From an uncultured Paracoccaceae bacterium (lineage in GTDB: Bacteria; Pseudomonadota; Alphaproteobacteria; Rhodobacterales; Rhodobacteraceae), in the NCBI GenBank assembly GCA_947493745.1, contig CANLSM010000008.1, positions 88,129 to 152,128 on the forward strand: DNA of 64,000 nt, written 5' to 3'. Every line of letters starts with the position of its first letter. Position 1 is the stretch's first letter. Both the position numbers and the translations under genes were made by a program. Under the pieces are notes generated by a model. That model saw only the letters and a program-made list of their open reading frames with translations, searched no databases and was not told where the DNA came from. Positions 14,917-24,680 of this stretch are shown here, piece after piece.

Positions 14917-16737
14917 TCAGGAACCTATCAGCGCCTCCCGGAGGTCCTCAAGCATCAACCACTCTTCCTCGGCGGCACCGAGGGCCGCCTGCCGCTCCGC
15001 CAGACCGTCGCTGGCCTTGCGAAACTTCGCGGGCTCGCGGGTGAAGAGGTCGGGGTCGGAGAGAAAGGTTTCAAGCTTTGCAATCTCCGCCTCCAGACGC
15101 TCGATCTCCCCTGGCAGTTCGGACAGGCGATGCTCCTGCGCGAAGGACAGCTTGCCCGAAGAGGCTGACGGTTTCGGCTTCGCCGCAGACCGGGCCTTTG
15201 GTTTCGCGGCGGACATGGTTTCAGGAACATCCCCACGCTGGCTGAGATAGTCGGAATAGCCCCCCGCATAGACCACTGCCCGTCCGCGCCCTTCCATGGC
15301 AATGGTTGTGGTCGCGACACGGTCGATGAAATCCCGGTCATGGCTCACCAGCAGCACCGTGCCGTCATAGTCGTCAATGACCTCCTGCAACAGATCGAGC
15401 GTCTCGATGTCGAGGTCATTTGTCGGCTCGTCGAGGATCAGCAGGTTGGAGGCGCGCGCCATGATCCTGGCCAGCATAAGCCTTGCCCGCTCACCTCCCG
15501 ACAGCGCCGAGACCGGGCTTCGCGCCTGCACCTCGGCGAATAGGAATTCCTTAAGATAGCCGACCACATGTTTGGGCCGCCCGCGCACCATGATCTGATC
15601 CGAACGCCCCGAGACACCCAGCTCGGGCGAGAGCGCGAGATTGTCCCAAAGGCTCGCATTCAGGTCGAGCTTCTCACGATTCTGGTCGAACACCGCCTGT
15701 TCCAGGTTGCTGCCAAGCCGGATCGTGCCGTCGTCAGGCGCGATCTCGCCCGTCAGCATCTTCAGCAATGTGGTCTTGCCGATCCCGTTCGGCCCGATCA
15801 GCGCCACCCGGTCGCCCCGCTGGATCTTCAGCGAGAAATCCTCGACGATCTTGTGATCTCCGAAAGCCTTGCTGATGTCCCTGGCCTCGACCACCAGCCG
15901 ACCGGATTTCGGCCCCACATCAAGCTCCATCTTTGCGGACCCGGTTCGCGATATCTGACCGGCGCGTTCCGCGCGCATGTCCTGCAGGCGGCGCACCCGG
16001 CCCATGTTGCGTTTGCGGCGGCCGGAGATCCCCTCGACCGCCCAGCGGCTTTCGGATTTGATCAGACGATTGAGCTTGTGACGTTCCTGATCCTCCTCCT
16101 CGAAAATCTTGTCGCGCCAGTCCTCGAAGCTCTCGAACCCCTTGTCCCGCCTGCGCACGACACCGCGGTCCACCCAAAGGGTCGCGCGGGTCAGCTTGCG
16201 CAGGAAGGCGCGGTCATGGCTGATAAGGACGAAAGCCGTCCGGGTCTCGGCGAGATGCGCCTCAAGCCAGGCAATCGCCTCGATGTCGAGATGGTTCGTG
16301 GGCTCGTCCAGCAGCATCAGATCAGGTTCGGCCGCGATCAATTTTGCGAGAGCAGCCCGACGTTTCTCGCCACCGCTGGCCTTGGCCGGATCGAGACCGG
16401 GGGCAAGCTTCAGCCCCTCAAGCGCGATCTCGGCGCGGTAGGTCTCGCCCGCATCAAGCCCGTCAGTCGCGAAATCCAGCATCGAGGCGAAGCCCGCAAA
16501 GTCCGGTTCCTGCTCCATATAGGCGACATGCGATCCGGGCTTGAGAAAGCGTTTACCTGCATCGGGCTCGACAAGGCCTGCCATGATCTTCATCAGGGTG
16601 GATTTGCCCGACCCGTTGCGCCCGACAAGACAGGTCCGCTCACCCGGACCGATGATCAGCGAGGCGCCGCCAAAGAGCGGAGCGCCGCCAAAGGTCAGCG
16701 CGATGTCGGTCAGCGTGAGAATGGGAGGAGGTGCCAT
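14917..16737 (-). CDS. uup: ABC-F family ATPase (Uup-like)
   Basis: A 606-residue duplicated ABC ATPase without membrane segments. Domain 1 has Walker A GRNGSGKS at 39-46, signature ASGGEKRRAAL and Walker B LMLLDEPTNHLD; a basic linker (GRRKRNMGRVRRLQDMRAER) follows; domain 2 has Walker A GPNGIGKTT, LSGGERARL and LLILDEPTNDLD. A C-terminal coiled coil (about 545-600) follows an Ala/Lys/Pro-rich linker, as in Uup. The start at 16737 gives MAPPPILTLTDIALTFGG; upstream extension would enter the divergent gene's promoter. ABC-F proteins act on ribosomes; Uup is linked to ribosome function and precise excision of transposons. Confidence 0.92.
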   Translation of the reverse strand: MAPPPILTLTDIALTFGGAPLFGGASLIIGPGERTCLVGRNGSGKSTLMKIMAGLVEPDAGKRFLKPGSHVAYMEQEPDFAGFASMLDFATDGLDAGETYRAEIALEGLKLAPGLDPAKASGGEKRRAALAKLIAAEPDLMLLDEPTNHLDIEAIAWLEAHLAETRTAFVLISHDRAFLRKLTRATLWVDRGVVRRRDKGFESFEDWRDKIFEEEDQERHKLNRLIKSESRWAVEGISGRRKRNMGRVRRLQDMRAERAGQISRTGSAKMELDVGPKSGRLVVEARDISKAFGDHKIVEDFSLKIQRGDRVALIGPNGIGKTTLLKMLTGEIAPDDGTIRLGSNLEQAVFDQNREKLDLNASLWDNLALSPELGVSGRSDQIMVRGRPKHVVGYLKEFLFAEVQARSPVSALSGGERARLMLARIMARASNLLILDEPTNDLDIETLDLLQEVIDDYDGTVLLVSHDRDFIDRVATTTIAMEGRGRAVVYAGGYSDYLSQRGDVPETMSAAKPKARSAAKPKPSASSGKLSFAQEHRLSELPGEIERLEAEIAKLETFLSDPDLFTREPAKFRKASDGLAERQAALGAAEEEWLMLEDLREALIGS

Positions 16738-16836
16738 GCCGTCTATCTCGGCCAGATCGCGCGAAGCGTCAAGCACCCCTTCTCATCCGGGAGTATGCCC
16801 GCTAACGTCGCCCGAGATTTTTTGGGGAGAGCATCC

Positions 16837-18027
16837 ATGTCCTTCGGTCCTGTCAGTCCGTCGCTCGCCGCGAGCTTCCCGCCACCGGTGATGGAGGCGC
16901 GCGCCTGGCTGACCTCGATCCCGCGACCGGACGGCCTGCCATTGATCAATGTCTCGCAGGCCGCGCCCGTCGATCCGCCGCCGAAAGTGTTGCGCGAGGT
17001 GATGGCGCAGCACATTCTTGAGGTCCCCGAGGCGCATCTCTACGGCCCGGTTCTGGGCCTGCCCGCCCTGCGCGAAGAGATCGCCGAGCAATGGTCTGCG
17101 GCTTATCTGGGCCGGATCGAGGCCGACGAGGTGGCCATCACCTCGGGCTGCAATCAGGCGTTTTGCGCGGCGGTCGCCTCGCTCGCCAGGGCCGGTGACG
17201 CGGTGATCCTGCCGACACCCTGGTACTTTAATCACAAGATGTGGCTGGACATGATGGGGATTGAGGCGCGGCTTCTGCCCTGCCGCGACGGGATGCTGCC
17301 CGATCCCGACGAAGCAGCCGCGCTTGTCGACGACCGGGTCAAGGCGATCCTGCTGGTCACGCCCAACAACCCAACCGGGGCAGAGTATCCCGCCGGTCTG
17401 ATGCGTGGTTTCGCCGAGCTTTGCCGAAATCGTCATATCGCGCTGATCGTCGATGAGACCTACCGCGATTTTCACGCCGTCGAAGGCCCGCCCCATGATC
17501 TTTTTGGAGCCGACTGGCAGGATGTGCTGATCCATCTCTACTCGTTTTCGAAGGTGTTCCGGCTGACCGGCCACCGCGTCGGCGCGATGATTGCGAACCG
17601 GGAGCGATTGGCACAGGTCGAGAAATTCCTCGACACGGTGACCATCTGCCCGGCCCAGATCGGCCAGCATGCAGCGCTTCATGGTTTGCGGGAGATGGCA
17701 AACTGGGTTGCGGATGAGCGCGACGAGATCCTGGCCCGCCGTTCTGCCATCACGCGCGGCCTGCAGAGGCTGGAGGGCTGGAAAACACTGGGGACCGGCG
17801 CCTATTTCGCCTATGTCGAGCACCCTTTCGACATGGCCTCGGATGAGCTGGCAAAGGCGCTGCTCGGAAAGCAGGCGATCCTCGCCCTTCCGGGCACGAT
17901 GTTCGCCCCCACAAGGGTCGATGGCGGCGATGGCAGTGCCGAGCAGCAACTGCGCATGGCATTCGCCAATATCGACGCGGATGGCATCGCAGAGCTGATC
18001 GCGCGGATGAAATCCTTTCAGCCCTGA
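16837..18027 (+). CDS. Aminotransferase class I/II (PLP-dependent)
   Basis: A 396-residue fold-type I aminotransferase. The start at 16837 follows a strong GGGGAGA ribosome-binding site; the frame is open far upstream but there only mirrors the ABC-F gene. Features include TSGCNQAFCAA (about 103-113, phosphate loop), TPNNPTG (about 174-180), VDETYRDF (about 207-214), the PLP lysine in YSFSKVFRLTGHRVG (about 238-252) and a C-terminal arginine region (EQQLRMAFANI). Members near this sequence transfer amino groups from aspartate, aromatic or branched-chain amino acids; the substrate cannot be assigned. It precedes ppiD in the same direction by 86 bp. Confidence 0.9.
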   Translation: MSFGPVSPSLAASFPPPVMEARAWLTSIPRPDGLPLINVSQAAPVDPPPKVLREVMAQHILEVPEAHLYGPVLGLPALREEIAEQWSAAYLGRIEADEVAITSGCNQAFCAAVASLARAGDAVILPTPWYFNHKMWLDMMGIEARLLPCRDGMLPDPDEAAALVDDRVKAILLVTPNNPTGAEYPAGLMRGFAELCRNRHIALIVDETYRDFHAVEGPPHDLFGADWQDVLIHLYSFSKVFRLTGHRVGAMIANRERLAQVEKFLDTVTICPAQIGQHAALHGLREMANWVADERDEILARRSAITRGLQRLEGWKTLGTGAYFAYVEHPFDMASDELAKALLGKQAILALPGTMFAPTRVDGGDGSAEQQLRMAFANIDADGIAELIARMKSFQP

Positions 18028-18113
18028 GCGCCCTCTTGCCTCGCCCCGTTCAAGCCCGTACACCCAGACCGCAACAGTGCCGCTAGCTCCGGCTGTTTGA
18101 GGAAAGTTCACAC

Positions 18114-19985
18114 ATGTTGAAAACAATCCGAAGCTCAAGCTCCAGTGTCTTTGTCTGGATTCTGATGGGCTTTCTGGTGCTGGGTCTGACCGGGTTCGGC
18201 CTGACCGGTGTGGTGTCCGGCCTGTCACAGCAGAATGTGGCGCAGGTCGGCAGCCAGAAAGTCGAGCGTGAGGCCTTCTTCCGGCAGTTGCAGGCGCAGA
18301 TCCGCGAGACCGGCCAGCGGCTCGGCACACCTCTGAGCATGGAGCAGGCGCGGCTTTTCGGCATTGATCAGCAGGTTCTCGGACGCATGATCGCCTTTGC
18401 TGCGCTCGATGATGAGACCAGCAAGCTCGGCTTCTCGTCCGGGGATGTGGCGGTGCGGGACCAGCTTCTGGAGACGCCGGCCTTTCGGGGTATCAACGGA
18501 CGGTTCGATCCCGAAAGCTACAATCTGGCGCTGGAACAGCTTGGCATGACGGCTTCCGAATACGAGGAGCAGCTGCGCAAGGATCTGACCCGCGGATTGC
18601 TGCAGAACGCGCTGCGAAACGGCTATCATGTTCCAGACGAGATGGTGCACACGCTTCTGGGATATCTGCAGGAAACCCGCGATCTGAGGATCGCAAGCCT
18701 GACGCTGGATGATCTGACCACAGAGGTCGAGGCACCGACCGAGGACGCAATTCTCGCCGCTTACGAGGCCTCTCCCGACGCCTACACGGCGCCCGAGATC
18801 CGCAAGGTGTCCTACGCCGCGCTCCGTCCCGAGGATCTGATAGAGACCGTTGAGGTCAGCGAGGAAGACATTGCAGATCTTTATGAGGCGCTGTCCGATA
18901 CATACAACACGCCCGAGCGGCGGATCATTGACCGGATCGTCTTTGGCAGCGAGGAAGAGGCGGCAGCCGCACTCGACCGGATCAATTCCGGTGAGGCCGG
19001 TTTTGACAAGATCGCCACCGAGCGCGATCTGAGCGCGGACGACATCGCGCTTGGCGGCGTGGCCGCTGATGCGTTGTCGCAGGAGGCGCGCGCTCTGGTC
19101 TTCGCAGAGGACGAGACCGGCATCTTCGGCCCCGTGCGGAGCGCGCTTGGCCCCGCTCTCTTCCGCGTCAATGCGATCCTGAAGGCCCGCAGCACGCCGC
19201 TCGATGATGTACGGGAGGATCTGCGCGTACAGCTTGCGGCAGAGGCCGCCCAGGCCTCGGTCGGGGACTGGATCGACACGATAGAGGATCTGCTCGCCGG
19301 TGGTGCCACCCTTGAGGAGCTTGGCGCTGAGACCGACATGATCACAGGCACCGCGGAAGTGAGCGTGGAGATCGGCGAAGGTCTTGCAGCCGATCAGGCG
19401 TTCCGTCAGGAGGCCTTTGAAGCCGAGATCGACGAGGAGCGTGACCTGATCGACCTGTCCGATGGCGGGCTGGCCGTTCTCCGGGTTACCGAGATCGTGC
19501 CGCCGACCCTGCGTCCGCTGGAAGAGGTACGCGATCAGATCATCGAGCGTCTGATGCAAGAGGCGCGCCGAACCGCCCTTGCAGAACAGGCCGAGGCCAC
19601 CCTGGCGAAGCTGCAGGACGGGTTTGCCTTCACCACCGCGCTTGGTCTTGAGGGAATCGCAGTCCGATCCGAAAACGGCGTTCTGAGGGGCGCGGATGTC
19701 GACGGGCTGACACTTGAGACGCTTGGCCAGGTTTTCGAGGCCCAGAACGGCGAAACACTTCTGGCAGAACAGGATGATGCGGTCCTGCTGATCGAGATCG
19801 CTGATGTCGCGACCTTTGACCCGACCGATCCCGCGAATGCGGAGCTTATCGACACGGTACGTACAAATCTTGAAATCCAGATCTCGGCCGATCTGTTTCA
19901 GGCCTATGCGGGCAGCATCCAGCAGCAGACCGAAGTTTCAGTCAATCAGACCCTGATTGACCAGACACTCGATTTCTATCAGTAG
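18114..19985 (+). CDS. ppiD: Peptidylprolyl isomerase / periplasmic chaperone PpiD-like
   Basis: A 623-residue protein anchored by one N-terminal transmembrane helix (about 12-36, VFVWILMGFLVLGLTGFGLTG region), followed by a SurA_N-type chaperone domain (about 40-180), a parvulin-like region (about 240-370) and a long acidic C-terminal part. It fits the PpiD family, which assists folding of proteins emerging from the Sec translocon on the periplasmic face. The parvulin domain is degenerate, as in E. coli PpiD, so isomerase activity may be absent. It ends 9 bp before trpE and is probably co-transcribed with it, an arrangement common in Rhodobacteraceae. Confidence 0.9.
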   Translation: MLKTIRSSSSSVFVWILMGFLVLGLTGFGLTGVVSGLSQQNVAQVGSQKVEREAFFRQLQAQIRETGQRLGTPLSMEQARLFGIDQQVLGRMIAFAALDDETSKLGFSSGDVAVRDQLLETPAFRGINGRFDPESYNLALEQLGMTASEYEEQLRKDLTRGLLQNALRNGYHVPDEMVHTLLGYLQETRDLRIASLTLDDLTTEVEAPTEDAILAAYEASPDAYTAPEIRKVSYAALRPEDLIETVEVSEEDIADLYEALSDTYNTPERRIIDRIVFGSEEEAAAALDRINSGEAGFDKIATERDLSADDIALGGVAADALSQEARALVFAEDETGIFGPVRSALGPALFRVNAILKARSTPLDDVREDLRVQLAAEAAQASVGDWIDTIEDLLAGGATLEELGAETDMITGTAEVSVEIGEGLAADQAFRQEAFEAEIDEERDLIDLSDGGLAVLRVTEIVPPTLRPLEEVRDQIIERLMQEARRTALAEQAEATLAKLQDGFAFTTALGLEGIAVRSENGVLRGADVDGLTLETLGQVFEAQNGETLLAEQDDAVLLIEIADVATFDPTDPANAELIDTVRTNLEIQISADLFQAYAGSIQQQTEVSVNQTLIDQTLDFYQ

Positions 19986-19994
19986 CGCCACCCC

Positions 19995-21509
19995 ATGCAG
20001 ATCCATCCCGACTTCGACGCCTTCGAGACCGCCTATAGGGAAGGGCGGAATCAGGTTGTCTGGACCAGGCTGATCGCGGATCTCGATACGCCAGTTTCGT
20101 TGATGCTGAAGCTTGCACAGGCCCGCAAGGACAGCTTTCTGCTCGAATCCGTGACTGCGGGTGAGGTACGCGGGCGTTACTCGGTGATCGGAATGAAGCC
20201 CGACCTGATCTGGCGCTGCCGCGGTGAAAAGGCCGAGATCAACCGCTCGGCCCGGTTTGACACGGATGCGTTCGAGCCGATGGACGCGCACCCTCTGGAC
20301 GCGCTGCGCGCGATCATCGCGGAAAGCCGGATCGAGATGCCCGAGGCGCTGCCGCCGATCTCGGCCGGACTGTTCGGATATCTCGGCTATGACATGATCC
20401 GGCTGGTGGAGCATCTTCCCAATGTGAACCCGGACCCTCTGGGGCTTCCGGACGCCGTGATGATGCGACCGACGGTCGTGGCGATGGTCGACGGGGTGAA
20501 GGGCGAGGTCATTGTCGTGAGCCCGGTCTGGGCGGGTCAGGATGTCTCGGCCAAGGCCGCCTTTGCGCAGGCCGCCGAGCGGGTGATGGACGCGGTGCGT
20601 GATCTTGATCGCCCGGCCCCCGATGAGACACGCAGCCCCGGGGATGAAGCACCCCTGCCCGATCCGGTCTCCAACACCACGCGTGAGGCCTATTTCGACA
20701 TTGTCGAGAAAGCCAAGGAATACATCCGCGCGGGCGACATCTTTCAGGTGGTGCCAAGCCAGCGCTGGTCACAACCCTTCGATCTGCCACCGTTCGCGCT
20801 CTACCGCGCGCTGCGGCGGACCAATCCCTCGCCCTACATGTTCTTTTTCAACTTCGGCGGCTTTCAGGTCGTCGGCGCCAGCCCGGAAATTCTGGTGCGC
20901 GTGAAGGATGGCAAGGTCACGATCCGGCCCATCGCGGGCACCCGTCCGCGCGGCAACACACCTGCCGAGGACAAGGCGCTGGAGGTCGATCTGCTGGCCG
21001 ACAAGAAGGAATGCGCCGAGCATCTGATGCTGCTCGACCTGGGGCGCAACGATGTCGGTCGTGTCGCGAAGATCGGAACCGTCGATCCCAACGAGCAGTT
21101 CATCATCGAGCGCTACAGCCATGTGATGCACATCGTCTCCAATGTCGAAGGTGAGCTGAGCGACGATCACGACCCGCTCTCGGCGCTTCTGGCAGGCCTG
21201 CCGGCCGGAACCGTCTCGGGCGCACCCAAGGTGCGGGCGATGGAGATCATCGACGAGTTGGAGACCGAGAAGCGCGGCGTCTATGCGGGCGGCGTGGGGT
21301 ACTTTTCGGCCGCAGGCGAGATGGATATCTGCATCGCGCTGCGCACCGGCGTTCTGAAGGACAAGACGCTTTACGTTCAGGCCGGTGGCGGCGTCGTCTA
21401 TGACAGCGTACCCGAGGACGAATATGTCGAGACCCAGAACAAGGCCCGCGCCCTCATGAACGCCGCCATCGAGGCCGGCCGGTTCGGGCGCGGTTCGGGC
21501 AACAACTGA
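19995..21509 (+). CDS. trpE: Anthranilate synthase component I
   Basis: A 504-residue chorismate-using enzyme, first committed step of tryptophan synthesis (chorismate plus glutamine to anthranilate). The N-terminal regulatory part carries LLESVTAGEVRGRYS (about 49-63), containing the LLES tryptophan-binding motif. The catalytic part includes AGDIFQVVPSQRW (about 245-257), PIAGTRPRG (about 311-319), LDLGRNDVGRV and GAPKVRAMEIIDELE, then YAGGVGYF. The partner TrpG is encoded 1.6 kb downstream, after an oppositely oriented gene. No attenuator hairpin is apparent in the 9-bp gap from ppiD. Confidence 0.96.
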   Translation: MQIHPDFDAFETAYREGRNQVVWTRLIADLDTPVSLMLKLAQARKDSFLLESVTAGEVRGRYSVIGMKPDLIWRCRGEKAEINRSARFDTDAFEPMDAHPLDALRAIIAESRIEMPEALPPISAGLFGYLGYDMIRLVEHLPNVNPDPLGLPDAVMMRPTVVAMVDGVKGEVIVVSPVWAGQDVSAKAAFAQAAERVMDAVRDLDRPAPDETRSPGDEAPLPDPVSNTTREAYFDIVEKAKEYIRAGDIFQVVPSQRWSQPFDLPPFALYRALRRTNPSPYMFFFNFGGFQVVGASPEILVRVKDGKVTIRPIAGTRPRGNTPAEDKALEVDLLADKKECAEHLMLLDLGRNDVGRVAKIGTVDPNEQFIIERYSHVMHIVSNVEGELSDDHDPLSALLAGLPAGTVSGAPKVRAMEIIDELETEKRGVYAGGVGYFSAAGEMDICIALRTGVLKDKTLYVQAGGGVVYDSVPEDEYVETQNKARALMNAAIEAGRFGRGSGNN

Positions 21510-21512
21510 ACC

Positions 21513-22940
21513 CTATCGGGTACTCAGCGCCTCCATCGCGACCGAGACCGGCGCGATCGTCACCGATTTGGATCCATTGCTTATCAGCCAGGAGAAGAGC
21601 GTCGTCACGGTCTCGGGCCGGGTCGTTCCAACCACCACGGCAGCGCCCGAACGGGAGGCCTCGAAAACCGCCTTGTCCAGTGCTGACTGGATGGAGCGCG
21701 GGTCGCTGTTTGCGTCGATCTCCTGATAGACCGTCGCACTTTGAAGACCCTCGGTACGGGCCAGGCGGTCAACCGAGTTCAGGCCACCGCTGCGATGGGT
21801 CAGAATTCCGTGACCGCTGACCTTGAGGCTGTCGATCAGCGTGCGGACCAGGTTTGCATCCCGAGGCATGTCGCCATCGACGCGGTCCATCACCCCGACC
21901 GCGGTCGGCACAGCCGCCAGAAAACCGCCCAGATTGGCTGAGACCACAGAGGCATCCATGCCCCTTGAAATCATCTGCGTCCCCGCATCGGGCAGCAGGG
22001 CCACGGTCTCGATCCCCTTGGCAAAGTAGGTGCGGCTGATCCCGGCGGCCCCATCCATGGTGACCGGCAGGGCAACCGTGATCGGCACTCCGAGATCGAA
22101 AAGCGCCTCGCGGGCCACGCCCTCATCCCCCACGTCGCGCAGCACGATCGCCAGGAACGGCTGGGACGGATCGCCCTCGAACGCGACCCGGTTGCTGGTG
22201 AACGCGTCGCCCGCGACAATGTCTGCGGGCGGCACAACATAGACCTCATCGGTCGGAACAACAGCGGGCACGGGCGTGATGTCTTCCGGCGTGATCACGG
22301 GTTCCTCCGTGACCACGGCGGTCTTGATTTCAGGCTCTTTCGCAGCCGGTTCTTCGGCGACCGTATCCGTGCCCTTGTTGGTGGGCTCGATCGGAGTGGC
22401 CGATGTGGTGCCTTCCGTTGTCACACGCTGGGCCCCGGTATCGACCTGGGGGATCTCTGCGGTCTGGGTGTTCACACTCGGCGCATTGGGGGTGTCGCCT
22501 CCTGCCGTCGCGCTCGACAGGCTGGGGGCCGAACCACGCGCGCTCAGCCCGGTGGGCGCATCGGACCGGCGCACGGTCGGCGCATTCGGACTGTCGGTCT
22601 GGCCTTGAGGAATGCTGGGCGCGTCGAAGGCAATCACCGGCGCGAACGGATCTCCGTCGAGCGATGCCACACCGGTCTCGGGCGGCGTCTCGGTCTCTGC
22701 CACGACCGGGGCTTCTTCAATCACCGGCGCAGGCGCAACAACGGCGACGTCCGGCTCCTCGACAACGGGGGCCTCGACCACCGGTTCACCGGCTGAGCCT
22801 GCCGGAGCCGCGTCGAAAACCGGGCGCATCCCGCTTTCCAGCGGCACCAGCCCTGCCAATGCCGCAAGTCCGGCACCACTTACAATCACGCCATAAATGG
22901 CGCCCCTCAGAAATCCGCCGCCTTGTGCTGCATCAGCCAT
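21513..22940 (-). CDS. Divergent polysaccharide deacetylase family protein (YibQ/DUF610-like)
   Basis: A 475-residue envelope protein. The start at 22940 yields an N-terminal membrane anchor (about 9-31, GAIYGVIVSGAGLAALAGLV), then a long Pro/Val/Glu/Thr-rich low-complexity linker (about 45-240), then a divergent polysaccharide deacetylase domain (about 245-475) with LAIVLRDVGDEG and GVMDRVDGDMPRDANLVRTL. The usual zinc-binding Asp and His residues of NodB-type deacetylases are only partly recognisable. It lies between trpE and trpG on the opposite strand, converging on trpE with a 3-bp gap. The function is unknown; a role at the cell wall is inferred. Confidence 0.85.
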   Translation of the reverse strand: MADAAQGGGFLRGAIYGVIVSGAGLAALAGLVPLESGMRPVFDAAPAGSAGEPVVEAPVVEEPDVAVVAPAPVIEEAPVVAETETPPETGVASLDGDPFAPVIAFDAPSIPQGQTDSPNAPTVRRSDAPTGLSARGSAPSLSSATAGGDTPNAPSVNTQTAEIPQVDTGAQRVTTEGTTSATPIEPTNKGTDTVAEEPAAKEPEIKTAVVTEEPVITPEDITPVPAVVPTDEVYVVPPADIVAGDAFTSNRVAFEGDPSQPFLAIVLRDVGDEGVAREALFDLGVPITVALPVTMDGAAGISRTYFAKGIETVALLPDAGTQMISRGMDASVVSANLGGFLAAVPTAVGVMDRVDGDMPRDANLVRTLIDSLKVSGHGILTHRSGGLNSVDRLARTEGLQSATVYQEIDANSDPRSIQSALDKAVFEASRSGAAVVVGTTRPETVTTLFSWLISNGSKSVTIAPVSVAMEALSTR

Positions 22941-22954
22941 TACAAACTGCCCTT

Positions 22955-22970
22955 CATATGCGCGCATATG
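22955..22970. repeat. 16-bp perfect palindrome in the yibQ/trpG divergent region
   Basis: CATATGCGCGCATATG reads the same on both strands and sits 14 bases before the start of the deacetylase-like gene, in the 139-bp gap it shares with trpG. It could be an operator for either gene. A palindrome this long is expected about once by chance in a window of this size, so support is weak. Confidence 0.35.
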
Positions 22971-23079
22971 TGCCAAGCTGCCCCTTGACCATTCTGCGTC
23001 TCTGAGAGCATGTATACCTCGCCAATTCTTTTGTTCCAGCCCAAACCGGGGCGGAACATATCGCAGATAAGGGTCATAC

Positions 23080-23661
23080 ATGCTCCTGTTGATCGATAAC
23101 TATGACAGCTTTACGTATAATCTTGTTCATTATGTGGGAGAATTGGGAACAGATGTCGAGGTTTGGCGCAATGATGCCCTGACCGTTCAGGATGCGGTCG
23201 CCAAACATCCCGACGCAATCATGCTGTCGCCGGGCCCCGGCACTCCGGATCAGGCCGGGATCTGCCTGCCGCTTGTTCTGGCCGCCGCCGAAATCGGGAT
23301 TCCGCTGATGGGCGTTTGCCTGGGACATCAGGCCATCGGGCAGGCCTTCGGTGGCACGGTCACCCGCCATTCGGATATCGTGCATGGCAAGGCCGGAAAG
23401 ATCGTCCATGAGGGCAAGGGCGTCTTCAGCGGCCTGCCATCGCCGTTTTCGGCGACCCGCTATCACTCCCTAGTCGTGGACCGCGCCACATTTCCCGACA
23501 TGCTGGAGATCACGGCGGCGCTAGACGATGGCACCATCATGGGCCTGCGCCACAGGACCCTGCCGATCGAGGGGGTTCAGTTCCACCCTGAATCGATTGC
23601 CTCCGAACACGGCCATGCGATGCTGCGCAACTTTCTCGACCGCGTGCCGGTTTCCGCATGA
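23080..23661 (+). CDS. trpG: Anthranilate synthase component II (glutamine amidotransferase)
   Basis: A 193-residue class I glutamine amidotransferase that supplies ammonia to Trp[20 protein letters not shown] opens the protein, [11 protein letters not shown] is at about 48-58, the nucleophile Cys is in [16 protein letters not shown] (about 77-92, Cys near 80) and the His/Glu of the triad are in [14 protein letters not shown] (about 165-178). Aminodeoxychorismate synthase can share such a subunit, so dual use in folate synthesis is possible. Its stop overlaps the trpD start by 4 bp (ATGA), giving a coupled trpG-trpD-trpC operon. Confidence 0.96.
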   Translation: MLLLIDNYDSFTYNLVHYVGELGTDVEVWRNDALTVQDAVAKHPDAIMLSPGPGTPDQAGICLPLVLAAAEIGIPLMGVCLGHQAIGQAFGGTVTRHSDIVHGKAGKIVHEGKGVFSGLPSPFSATRYHSLVVDRATFPDMLEITAALDDGTIMGLRHRTLPIEGVQFHPESIASEHGHAMLRNFLDRVPVSA

Positions 23662-24677
23662 GCGATGCCCTCAAACCGCTGATCGGCAAGGCGGCCGATG
23701 CACCACTGACGCGTGCCGAGGCCGAGGCCGCCTTCAACATCATCATGGAGGGCGAAGCGACGCCCTCCCAGCTTGGCGGTCTTCTGATGGCGCTGCGCAC
23801 CCGTGGCGAGACTGTCGACGAATATGCCGCCGCTGCCGCCGTCATGCGGGCCAAATGTTACGCGGTCCAGGCCCCGAAAGGCGCGATGGATATCGTGGGC
23901 ACCGGCGGTGACGGAAAAGGCACGCTCAACATCTCGACCGCAACCGCCTTCGTCGTGGCGGGCACCGGTCAGGTTGTCGCCAAGCATGGCAATCGCAATC
24001 TGAGCTCGAAATCCGGCGCGGCAGATGCGCTGACCGAGCTTGGGATCAATGTGATGATCGGTGCGGATGTGGTCGAAAAGGCGCTGAGCGAGGTCGGCAT
24101 CGCCTTCATGATGGCGCCGATGCATCATCCGGCGATGCGCCATGTCATGCCGACCCGTGCCGAGCTTGGCGTGCGCACGGTCTTCAACATCTTGGGACCA
24201 TTGACAAACCCGGCCGGGGTCCGGCGACAGCTCACTGGAGCGTTCTCACGCGAGGTGATCCGCCCGATGGCCGAGACGCTGCGCTCTCTGGGATCGGAGA
24301 AAGCCTGGCTGGTGCATGGCTCGGACGGCACCGACGAGATCTCGATCGCCGGCCCGACCTTCGTGGCGGCCCTCGATGGTGATGAGATACGCGACATGGA
24401 AATCTCGCCCGAGGACGCGGGCCTGCCGGTGCATCCCTTCGAGAGCATTCAGGGCGGCACACCGGCAGAAAACGCCGTTGCCTTCCGTGCGCTTCTGGGC
24501 GGCGCGGCATCGGCCTACCGCGATGCGGTGCTCCTGAATGCGGCGGCGGCCCTCGTCATCGCCGACAGGGCAGCGTCTCTGCCCGAAGGGGTGGAGATGG
24601 CAGCACAAAGCATAGACAGCGGGGCAGCGGCCGCGAAGATCGAGGCCCTTGCCACGCTGACATCCCAAGGAGGCTGA
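23658..24677 (+). CDS. trpD: Anthranilate phosphoribosyltransferase
   Basis: A 339-residue enzyme that joins anthranilate to phosphoribosyl pyrophosphate. The PRPP-binding [14 protein letters not shown] is at about 81-94, [17 protein letters not shown] at about 112-128, the anthranilate site region [15 protein letters not shown] at about 157-171 and [11 protein letters not shown] at about 186-196. It overlaps trpG by 4 bp and is followed by trpC after 3 bp. The order trpG-D-C with trpE separate is usual in alphaproteobacteria of this group; trpF, trpB and trpA are not in the window. Confidence 0.96.
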   Translation: MSDALKPLIGKAADAPLTRAEAEAAFNIIMEGEATPSQLGGLLMALRTRGETVDEYAAAAAVMRAKCYAVQAPKGAMDIVGTGGDGKGTLNISTATAFVVAGTGQVVAKHGNRNLSSKSGAADALTELGINVMIGADVVEKALSEVGIAFMMAPMHHPAMRHVMPTRAELGVRTVFNILGPLTNPAGVRRQLTGAFSREVIRPMAETLRSLGSEKAWLVHGSDGTDEISIAGPTFVAALDGDEIRDMEISPEDAGLPVHPFESIQGGTPAENAVAFRALLGGAASAYRDAVLLNAAAALVIADRAASLPEGVEMAAQSIDSGAAAAKIEALATLTSQGG

Positions 24678-24680
24678 CCG

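Noticed and set aside
15568..16836. Upstream in-frame extension of the class I aminotransferase (over 400 codons)
   Set aside because: This part mirrors the ABC-F gene. The true start at 16837 has a strong ribosome-binding site and begins the conserved aminotransferase sequence.
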